Shown one piece after another: positions 1-5,079 of a DNA stretch of 6,149 bases. Each line of letters begins with the position of its first letter. Within the stretch, counting starts at the first letter, position 1. Made by a program: the position numbers and the translations under genes. Location of the stretch: the NCBI GenBank assembly GCA_946886245.1, contig CAMPIF010000281.1:1-6149 (forward strand). The letters are read 5' to 3'. The notes below the pieces were generated by a model. The model searched no databases. It saw nothing but the letters and a program-made list of their open reading frames with translations, and was not told the DNA's origin. The DNA comes from Ectopseudomonas composti (GTDB taxonomy: Bacteria; Pseudomonadota; Gammaproteobacteria; Pseudomonadales; Pseudomonadaceae).

Positions 1-223
1 GTTTCTCGATCACCCGCAGCAGATTCTCGACCGCGACACCATCGGCAACGCCACCCGTGGCCGTGAGGTCATGCCGCTGGAACGCATCGTCGACATGGCT
101 GTCAGTCGCCTGCGCCAGCGCCTGCGTGACACCGACAAACCACCACGGCTGATTCGCACCGTGCGCGGCAGCGGCTACCAGTTGGCGGCCACGGTGAGCC
201 TGCAGGCAGGCGATGGGCGTTAA
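1..223 (+). CDS. gltR: OmpR-family response regulator, C-terminal DNA-binding end (partial)
   Basis: The reading frame begins at base 2 (FLDHPQQILDRD) and ends at TAA 221-223, giving the last 73 residues of a protein whose receiver domain lies left of the window. The segment is the second half of an OmpR/PhoB winged helix: the recognition-helix region (PLERIVDMAVSRLRQRL, about residues 25-41 of the fragment), followed by the wing hairpin with the family's usual ending (PRLIRTVRGSGYQLA). Such proteins are cytoplasmic transcription factors activated by aspartate phosphorylation. The gene directly precedes and overlaps a histidine kinase, its likely partner. With a glucose-type binding protein nearby, this fits GltR, which controls glucose transport genes in Pseudomonas. 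The domain call is secure; the gltR identity is inferred from remembered sequence and context. Confidence 0.88.
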   Translation, partial: FLDHPQQILDRDTIGNATRGREVMPLERIVDMAVSRLRQRLRDTDKPPRLIRTVRGSGYQLAATVSLQAGDGR

Positions 224-1664
224 AGCGCGGCACTGGCTGCCGCGTTCGCTGCTCGGGCGCATGCTGCTGCTCACCCTGCTGGCGATATTGGCGGCGCAGA
301 CGCTGTCCAGCGTGATCTGGCTGTCGCAGCTGCGCGCCACCCAGCTCGAAGGCCTGGTCACCACCGCGCGCAGCCTGGCGCATTCGATGTCCGCCAGCGT
401 GCGCTACTTTCGTTCGCTGCCGGTGGCGTATCGGCCACTGGTGCTCGACCAGCTGCGCAGCATGGGCGGCACGCGCTTCGTGGTCAGTCTCAATGATCGT
501 CCGTTGCAGATGCAGCTGCTGCCGGCCACGCCGCGCAAGCAGGCGGTGACCGAATCGGTGGCGCAGGTGTTGCACCAGTCGCTGGGCAATGCCGCCGACA
601 TCTCGGTGACCTTCGTCAGCCCGGATGACCTGCGCATCTTCAACGGTGGCCTGAAGCTCGACGAATTGCCGCGTTCCTGGGCGCATTACGCGTTGACCCT
701 GGAGCCGGTCAATCCCCCCGTGCTGGTGACGCAGATCCAGTTGGCGCCGGGGGAATGGCTGTACATCGCCTCGTTGCTGCCCGAGCCCTACACCAGCCTG
801 GAGGAACCCATTCTGCCGACCCAGCAGCTGTGGTTCATCCTCCTGACCACTGCCTTTTTGCTGTTGTTCATTGGCTTGCTGGTACACCTGCAGAGCCGCC
901 CGCTCAAGCGCCTGGCGCGCACCGCGCGGCACCTGTCGCTGGGCGCCGAGGTGGAGCCTGTTGCCGAAGGCGGTGGCCGCGAGGTGGTAGAGGTGGCCCG
1001 CGCCTTCAATGCCATGCGCGAGCGCATCAGCCGTTACCTGACCGAGCGCAGCCAGCTGTTCAGCGCCATTTCCCATGACCTGCGCACGCCGATCACGCGC
1101 CTGCGCCTGCGCGTCGAACTGCTCGATGACGAAAGCCTGCAGAGCAAGTTCGGCCGCGACCTGGACGACCTCGAGCTGCTGGTCAAAGGCGCGCTGCAAT
1201 GCGTGAAGGACACCGACATCCACGAGAACATCGAGCCGGTGGACCTCAATTACCTGCTGCATTGCCTGGTCGAGCCCTACCTGGCACCGGCGGGCAAGGG
1301 TAGCGTGACCCTCGATGGTGGGGCCTGCGCGCCTTATCCGGGCAAGCCGCTGGCGCTGCGGCGCTGCATTGGCAACCTGATCGACAACGCGCTGAAGTAC
1401 GGCGAGCGTGCCCACCTGCACATCGAGGACGACGGCGCGGCGTTCGTCCTGCATGTCGATGACGAGGGCCCGGGTGTGCCGGAGCAGCGCCTGGAACAGG
1501 TGTTCGAGCCACACTTCCGTCTGTCCGGGCAGCAGCAGGGCTATGGGCTGGGTCTGGGTATCGCGCGCAACATCGCCCACAGCCATGGCGGCGAGGTCAG
1601 CCTGCGCAACCTGCGCTGCGGCGGCCTGCGCGTGACCCTGCGCCTGCCGCGCACGCCGGAATGA
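213..1664 (+). CDS. gtrS: Membrane sensor histidine kinase, GtrS/GltS-like
   Basis: This 483-residue inner-membrane kinase should autophosphorylate on histidine and pass phosphate to the upstream regulator. Visible order: first membrane helix about residues 14-37, a periplasmic sensor domain about 38-205, second membrane helix about 206-226 (WFILLTTAFLLLFIGLLV), HAMP linker about 227-280, and a dimerisation domain with the phospho-acceptor H288 in FSAISHDLRTPITRLRLR. The ATPase domain follows, with N box CIGNLIDNALKYG (385-397), G1 box DEGPG (417-421), F box VFEPHFR (430-436) and G2 box GYGLGLG (443-449). All catalytic boxes look intact. ATG 213 overlaps the regulator's end by 11 bases with only a weak purine stretch (GGCAGG) upstream, suggesting translational coupling. 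In P. aeruginosa GtrS senses 2-ketogluconate/6-phosphogluconate; that ligand is inferred here from resemblance and the sugar-transport context. Confidence 0.92.
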   Translation: MGVKARHWLPRSLLGRMLLLTLLAILAAQTLSSVIWLSQLRATQLEGLVTTARSLAHSMSASVRYFRSLPVAYRPLVLDQLRSMGGTRFVVSLNDRPLQMQLLPATPRKQAVTESVAQVLHQSLGNAADISVTFVSPDDLRIFNGGLKLDELPRSWAHYALTLEPVNPPVLVTQIQLAPGEWLYIASLLPEPYTSLEEPILPTQQLWFILLTTAFLLLFIGLLVHLQSRPLKRLARTARHLSLGAEVEPVAEGGGREVVEVARAFNAMRERISRYLTERSQLFSAISHDLRTPITRLRLRVELLDDESLQSKFGRDLDDLELLVKGALQCVKDTDIHENIEPVDLNYLLHCLVEPYLAPAGKGSVTLDGGACAPYPGKPLALRRCIGNLIDNALKYGERAHLHIEDDGAAFVLHVDDEGPGVPEQRLEQVFEPHFRLSGQQQGYGLGLGIARNIAHSHGGEVSLRNLRCGGLRVTLRLPRTPE

Positions 1665-1674
1665 TGCCGAGGCG

Positions 1675-2628
1675 TCATGGCCATGGATCGAGCCCCAGCA
1701 GGCGACGTCCGTGGGTATCGAGTTCGGCGCGTGCAAAGTGCGTGCGCTCGTACTCGCGCGGGTCGCCGGGAAAGGGCGCGCCGGTCGGAGGCGTCTGCTC
1801 GGCCCAGGAGCGGATGCGCATGGCGCGCAGCGCTGGGTTGTCGTAGTCGGCGGGAAACATCGAGATGTACTGCGCGAGGCGCACGCGGTTGTGCGAATAG
1901 TTGGGACGTACGCCATGGGCCAGCAGGCTGTTGAAGATCAACAGGTCGCCTTTGTTCAGGCTGATGTTCTCGATAGGCCGTTGGCCGATGTCCGGTTTGA
2001 AGGGGTTGGCTCCTGTCGGTTGCTGCGCCCACCAGTCGTCGATCTCGGCGAACAGGCTGGGGACGCACTGGAAGCCGCCCACCTCGTCGTCCTGGGCCGC
2101 CAGCGAGAGCACGCCCTGGGCGGCGATGGGCAACGGCCTGCGGGATATGTCGACGTCGAAGTGGATGAAACCATCGGGGTCGCCGGTTGCGCGACTGGCC
2201 TTATTCGGCGGGTTGAGATTGGCGCGGTCAATGGCGACCCAGAGGTCTTCACGATCCCAGATATCGACGAAGGCATCGTAGATGCGCCGGCTCTGTCGGG
2301 TGTTCCACAGGCTCTGGTGGTGATAGACCTCGACCATGCCGGTATTGTTGAGCTCGGCCATGCGGTGTTCGCGGCGCTGGGGCGCATACCAGGTGGTGGG
2401 GTCGTCACGATCCATTTCCTGGAACTGCCAGAGCATGTCGACCACGGCATCGGCTTCTTCGTCGCTGACGGCCTTGGGCACGATGACATGGCCATTGTGC
2501 GTCCAGTGCCACCAGTCCTGTTCGTCAAGTACGCGCAGTGGCAGGCGCTTGCGCACATCGCGCAGGGGGATGGCGGCGTTCGTGGCGCCGGGGTGATCGC
2601 CGTGGCCGGGTGGCAGGTAGTGGTTCAT
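1675..2628 (-). CDS. Phytanoyl-CoA dioxygenase (PhyH)-family Fe(II)/2-oxoglutarate oxygenase
   Basis: This predicted soluble cytoplasmic protein of 317 residues belongs to the PhyH family, which couples 2-oxoglutarate decarboxylation to hydroxylation of a small substrate. The iron-binding triad is visible: H156 and D158 in FIHFDVD, and distal H238 in NSLLAHGVRPN. R247 or R249 in SHNRVRLAQY is positioned to hold the 2-oxoglutarate carboxylate. The core strand QGVLSLAAQDDEVGGFQCVP (171-190) is typical of the fold. ATG 2626-2628 is chosen because GAGGAG (2635-2640, complement) sits six bases upstream. A TTG at 2644-2646 would add six residues, but the codons it adds contain this Shine-Dalgarno. 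No signal peptide or membrane helix is seen. The gene converges on the kinase gene with 10 bases between stops, and diverges from the AraC-type regulator, its likely controller. Family call firm; substrate unknown. Relatives include ectoine hydroxylases and natural-product hydroxylases as well as phytanoyl-CoA enzymes, so the name should not be read as function. Confidence 0.93.
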   Translation of the reverse strand: MNHYLPPGHGDHPGATNAAIPLRDVRKRLPLRVLDEQDWWHWTHNGHVIVPKAVSDEEADAVVDMLWQFQEMDRDDPTTWYAPQRREHRMAELNNTGMVEVYHHQSLWNTRQSRRIYDAFVDIWDREDLWVAIDRANLNPPNKASRATGDPDGFIHFDVDISRRPLPIAAQGVLSLAAQDDEVGGFQCVPSLFAEIDDWWAQQPTGANPFKPDIGQRPIENISLNKGDLLIFNSLLAHGVRPNYSHNRVRLAQYISMFPADYDNPALRAMRIRSWAEQTPPTGAPFPGDPREYERTHFARAELDTHGRRLLGLDPWP

Positions 2629-2634
2629 ATCGTG

Positions 2635-2640
2635 CTCCTC
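2635..2640 (-). promoter_or_regulatory. Ribosome binding site of the PhyH-family gene
   Basis: On the minus strand GAGGAG stands six bases before ATG 2628. It lies downstream of the alternative TTG (2646), so it supports the ATG and the 317-residue product. Confidence 0.75.
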
Positions 2641-2708
2641 GTTCAATGAGCATGATCAGCCTAGCGAGACGAGCAGGCGGCGATTGCCGGACCTGGAGGC
2701 GCGAACCG

Positions 2709-2737
2709 ATACGATTGTCGCGTGTGCTGCGCGACAA
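2709..2737 (-). promoter_or_regulatory. Candidate sigma70-type promoter of the PhyH-family gene
   Basis: Reading the minus strand, TTGTCG (2737-2732) is followed after 17 bases by TCGTAT (2714-2709). Each hexamer keeps about half of the consensus positions and the spacing is optimal. The start of transcription would fall near 2702, leaving an untranslated leader of about 75 bases. The inverted repeat 2715-2737 covers the -35 element and the whole spacer, which suggests a regulated promoter. Prediction by eye only. Confidence 0.4.
2715..2737. promoter_or_regulatory. Perfect inverted repeat, candidate operator in the divergent region
   Basis: TTGTCGCG (2715-2722) and CGCGACAA (2730-2737) are exact reverse complements separated by seven bases, total span 23 bases. 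The site is near the middle of the region between the oxygenase and the AraC-family gene and overlaps the predicted oxygenase promoter. The two-fold symmetry suits a dimeric regulator. AraC proteins more often bind direct repeats, so the binding factor is not obvious. It does not match the HexR pattern (TTGT, 7-8 bases, ACAA), because the outer half-sites are 15 bases apart. Confidence 0.6.
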
Positions 2738-2771
2738 CCTCGCGTGGGACGTAGAGTACCCAGTCTGTCGA

Positions 2772-2792
2772 GCCACTCGCGGCGCGAGTGGC
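2772..2792. promoter_or_regulatory. Perfect 9-base inverted repeat upstream of the AraC-family gene
   Basis: GCCACTCGC (2772-2780) and GCGAGTGGC (2784-2792) are exact reverse complements around a three-base centre. The repeat ends six bases before the Shine-Dalgarno and 19 bases before ATG 2812. As DNA it could be an operator for autoregulation; as RNA it would form a very GC-rich hairpin in the leader. There is no T-run after it, so it does not look like an intrinsic terminator. Confidence 0.55.
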
Positions 2793-2798
2793 AAGGGT

Positions 2799-2806
2799 GG
2801 AGGGAG
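2799..2806 (+). promoter_or_regulatory. Ribosome binding site of the AraC-family gene
   Basis: GGAGGGAG is a strong Shine-Dalgarno with its GGAGG core eight bases before ATG 2812. It decides the start: the in-frame GTG at 2788 lies inside the inverted repeat and is preceded by no comparable motif. Confidence 0.75.
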
Positions 2807-2811
2807 AGGCG

Positions 2812-3708
2812 ATGCGCGCATTTCTGGAAAGGATCACGCCTGAGGAAGGAGCGTCCTGGTCGCTGCTCCATCGACGACTGGAGGAGGGTATCCCCTTCGA
2901 GTGGCATCTCCACCCCGAGTATGAGCTGACGCTGACGCTCAACAGTCGTGGGCATCGCTATATCGGTGACGATATCGAAGCCTACGATGATGGCGATCTG
3001 GCTCTGGTGGGGCCGGGCATCGCCCATAGCTGGTGTTCGAGCGAGCGCCTCGACCCATCCCGTCCGCATATCGCCCTGGTGATCTGGTTTCGCCGCGAAT
3101 GGCTGAGCGCCATGCTGGCGACGTTGCCCGAACTGAGGGACCTGGCGGGCCTGCTGGCGGATGCCGCGTGCGGCCTGAGTTTCGGCCCCGCCAGTCGCAG
3201 CCGTGCCCGGCCGCTGATTGAGGCGATGCCCGCGGCCGAGCCGGCCCATCGCCTGCTGCTGTTGCTCGAGGTGTTGCTGTTGCTATGCCGGGCGGATGAC
3301 CGGACGCTGCTGAGCAATGTGCCGAGCCCGCGAGCGCAGCCCCTGCATGCCGATCCGCGCCTGCTGCGCGTGCTCGACGTCCTGCACCGTGACGTCGTCC
3401 GGCCGATCACCATCGCGGCGCTGGCGGAGCTGGCCTGTCTCAGTGTTTCCGCCTTGCATCGCATGTTCCATCGGCATTGCCGCATGAGCGTGATGCAGTA
3501 CCTCACGCGTTTGCGCATCGGCCGCGCTTGCTCGCTGTTGATCGGGGGCGATCTGCCTGTCGCGCGGATCGCCGAGCAGGTCGGTTACGCCAACCTGTCA
3601 CTGTTCAATCGTCAGTTCCTGGCACTCAAGGGCTGCACGCCCAGCGCTTTTCGGCGCCGTCATCGGCGCCCCGGTGCCCGGTACGCGGGGGGCTCCGCTG
3701 CTTCGTAA
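2812..3708 (+). CDS. AraC-family transcriptional regulator with cupin-like sensor domain
   Basis: A 298-residue cytoplasmic regulator. The N-terminal part (about 15-75) is a cupin-like ligand pocket: FEWHLHPEYELTLTL carries H32, H34 and E37, and GPGIAHSW carries H72, the arrangement seen in AraC/RhaS-type sensor domains. A leucine-rich stretch about 147-158 (LLLLLEVLLLLC) probably forms the dimerising or linker helix. The C-terminal double helix-turn-helix spans about 183-282: first HTH around IAALAELACLSVSALHRMF (201-219), second around ARIAEQVGYANLSLFNRQF (251-269), followed by the family ending CTPSAFRRR. ATG 2812 is preferred over GTG 2788 because of the strong Shine-Dalgarno. It is divergent from the PhyH-family gene and 117 bases upstream of, and co-oriented with, the sugar-binding protein gene, so either or both may be targets. 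The ligand is unknown. The basic tail after the HTH (RRRHRRPGAR) is a minor oddity. Confidence 0.93.
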   Translation: MRAFLERITPEEGASWSLLHRRLEEGIPFEWHLHPEYELTLTLNSRGHRYIGDDIEAYDDGDLALVGPGIAHSWCSSERLDPSRPHIALVIWFRREWLSAMLATLPELRDLAGLLADAACGLSFGPASRSRARPLIEAMPAAEPAHRLLLLLEVLLLLCRADDRTLLSNVPSPRAQPLHADPRLLRVLDVLHRDVVRPITIAALAELACLSVSALHRMFHRHCRMSVMQYLTRLRIGRACSLLIGGDLPVARIAEQVGYANLSLFNRQFLALKGCTPSAFRRRHRRPGARYAGGSAAS

Positions 3709-3712
3709 CCAG

Positions 3713-3743
3713 TTGGTGACCTTTCTGCGTCCCTTTGTTACCT
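3713..3743. promoter_or_regulatory. Two-turn direct repeat, candidate activator site for the sugar operon
   Basis: TTGGTGACCT (3713-3722) and TTTGTTACCT (3734-3743) match at 8 of 10 positions and are offset by 21 bases, two turns of the helix, so both would face the same side. This geometry is common for AraC-type activators. The downstream copy would overlap the -35 region of the possible promoter with -10 at 3763-3768. The first copy begins five bases after the stop of the AraC-family gene. Found by eye; the binding protein (adjacent AraC regulator or GltR) is a guess. Confidence 0.4.
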
Positions 3744-3745
3744 GC

Positions 3746-3761
3746 CCAGCCACCTGGCTGG
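3746..3761. promoter_or_regulatory. Perfect palindrome in the leader of the sugar-binding protein gene
   Basis: CCAGCCA (3746-3752) and TGGCTGG (3755-3761) are exact reverse complements around CC. The two-base centre is too small for a good RNA loop unless inner pairs open, and only TT follows it, so it is a poor intrinsic terminator for the AraC-family gene. It sits between the direct repeat and the possible -10 element, where an operator would act. Confidence 0.4.
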
Positions 3762-3762
3762 T

Positions 3763-3768
3763 TAGCAT
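3763..3768 (+). promoter_or_regulatory. Possible -10 element for the sugar-binding protein operon
   Basis: TAGCAT keeps four of six consensus positions. No good -35 hexamer lies 16-18 bases upstream, which would fit an activator-dependent promoter using the direct repeat at 3713-3743. Transcription would begin near 3775, leaving a leader of about 50 bases. Weak prediction. Confidence 0.25.
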
Positions 3769-3825
3769 GCGCCAATCTGCAGGCGCGATCTGCGCAGTTC
3801 ACATCGACAAGAGGGTACTGCGGTC

Positions 3826-5079
3826 ATGAATGCATTCGCATGTCTGGCAACTGCCGTTTCCATCCTGGCTCTGTCTCCTCTGGCCGCTGCTGGCGAAGTC
3901 GAAGTCCTGCACTGGTGGACCTCGGGTAGCGAAAAACGCGCCGCCGACACGCTCCAGGCGCGGGTCGAGCGCCAGGGCCACCGCTGGAAGGATTTCGCCG
4001 TCGCAGGGGGCGGCGGCGAGGCGGCCATGACCGTTCTGAAGACCCGCGCCGTTTCCGGCAATCCACCGGCCGCCGCGCAGATCAAGGGCCCGGACATCCA
4101 GCAGTGGGGCGAGTTGGGGCTGCTCAGCGAGGTGGATGGGGTGGCCACCCAGGGCAATTGGGACAGGCTGCTGGCGCCTGAAGTCGCCAGCATCATGAAA
4201 TTCCAGGGCCATTACGTGGCCGTACCGCTCAACGTGCACCGGGTCAACTGGCTGTGGATCAACCCCGAGGTGTTCGCCAAGGCCGGCATCGAGCGGGCGC
4301 CGACCACCCTCGACGAGTTCTTTGCCGCCGCCGATACGCTCCAGGCCGCCGGCTTCATCGCCATCGCCCATGGTGGTCAGCCCTGGCAGGATGGCACGGT
4401 CTTCGAGAACCTGGCGCTGAGCGTGCTCGGCCCGCAGGCGTACCACAAGGCTTTCGTCGAACTGGACGCGACGACGCTGTCCGGCCAGGGAATGGTCGAG
4501 GTGTTCGAGACGCTGCAGAAGCTGCGTGGCTATATCGATGCCAACGCCGCCGGGCGCGACTGGAACACGGCTGCCGCGATGGTCATCGACGGCGAGGCTG
4601 GCATGCAGATCATGGGTGATTGGGTCAAGGGCGAATGGACAGCCGCCGGCAAGGTGGCCGGCAAGGACTACCAGTGCGTGGCCTTCCCCGGTACCCAGGG
4701 CAGCTTCGACTACAACATCGACTCGCTGGCCCTGTTCAAACTGGGCAATGCCGCCGATCGCGAGGCGCAGGAGGAACTGGCGCGGGTGATAATGAGCCCG
4801 GAGTTCCAGATCCTGTTCAGCCAGAACAAGGGCTCCATTCCGGTCTATCTGGATCTGGACGTGAGTGCGTTGGACAGCTGTGCCCAGGCCTCCATCGCGG
4901 ACTTCAGGGAGGCTTCTGCCAGTGGCGGTCTGCAGCCCAGCCTGGCGCATCTGATGGCGGCGCCAGGCTATGTCCAGGGTGCGGTCTTTGACGTGGTCAG
5001 CAACTTCTTCGGTTCACCGTCCTCCGACCCGCAGAAAGCCGCGCTGCAACTGGCCAGCGCGATCAAGGCGCTGCATTGA
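3826..5079 (+). CDS. gtsA: Periplasmic sugar-binding protein of a glucose-type ABC importer
   Basis: A 417-residue extracellular solute-binding protein (family 1) that should capture glucose or a similar hexose in the periplasm and hand it to a membrane ABC transporter. Residues 1-22 form a signal peptide with a hydrophobic core and an AAA cleavage site, likely cut before G23. The mature start [14 protein letters not shown], then [23 protein letters not shown] and [14 protein letters not shown], are characteristic of the Pseudomonas/Thermus glucose-binding group. W30, W31, E36, K87, K335 and H375 fall where I recall sugar-contacting residues in P. putida glucose-binding protein. GDWVKGEW (264-271) offers another aromatic for stacking. 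C284 and C352 may form a disulphide. ATG 3826 follows AAGAGGGT with about 10 bases of spacing; no ATG, GTG or TTG lies between it and the upstream in-frame stop (3763-3765). The n-region has no Lys or Arg, which is unusual. Permease and ATPase genes are not in the window. Glucose versus mannose specificity is not settled. Confidence 0.93.
   Translation: MNAFACLATAVSILALSPLAAAGEVEVLHWWTSGSEKRAADTLQARVERQGHRWKDFAVAGGGGEAAMTVLKTRAVSGNPPAAAQIKGPDIQQWGELGLLSEVDGVATQGNWDRLLAPEVASIMKFQGHYVAVPLNVHRVNWLWINPEVFAKAGIERAPTTLDEFFAAADTLQAAGFIAIAHGGQPWQDGTVFENLALSVLGPQAYHKAFVELDATTLSGQGMVEVFETLQKLRGYIDANAAGRDWNTAAAMVIDGEAGMQIMGDWVKGEWTAAGKVAGKDYQCVAFPGTQGSFDYNIDSLALFKLGNAADREAQEELARVIMSPEFQILFSQNKGSIPVYLDLDVSALDSCAQASIADFREASASGGLQPSLAHLMAAPGYVQGAVFDVVSNFFGSPSSDPQKAALQLASAIKALH

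Noticed and set aside
102..1916. Open frame of 604 codons on the minus strand opposite the kinase gene
   Set aside because: It is the antisense mirror of a GC-biased gene: the plus strand carries all kinase boxes in order, while this product is low-complexity Arg/Ala/Gln-rich with no recognisable domain, and it also overlaps the end of the oxygenase gene in another frame.
1711..2649. Open frame of 312 codons on the plus strand opposite the oxygenase gene
   Set aside because: The minus strand encodes a complete PhyH-family enzyme with its iron-binding triad and a good ribosome binding site; the plus frame shows no family motifs.
2715..2737. HexR operator
   Set aside because: HexR sites have TTGT and ACAA 7-8 bases apart; here TTGT and ACAA are separated by 15 bases, so only the end bases agree.
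3746..3763. Intrinsic terminator of the AraC-family gene
   Set aside because: The stem has a two-base centre and is followed by only two T residues, so it lacks the usual loop and T-run.
3774..3793. Short direct repeat ATCTGC (3774-3779 and 3788-3793)
   Set aside because: Only six bases long in a GC-biased stretch; not distinguishable from chance.
3799..4950. Open frame of 383 codons on the minus strand opposite the sugar-binding protein gene
   Set aside because: Mirror frame of the binding-protein gene; its product has no recognisable domain, and the sense product is unmistakable.
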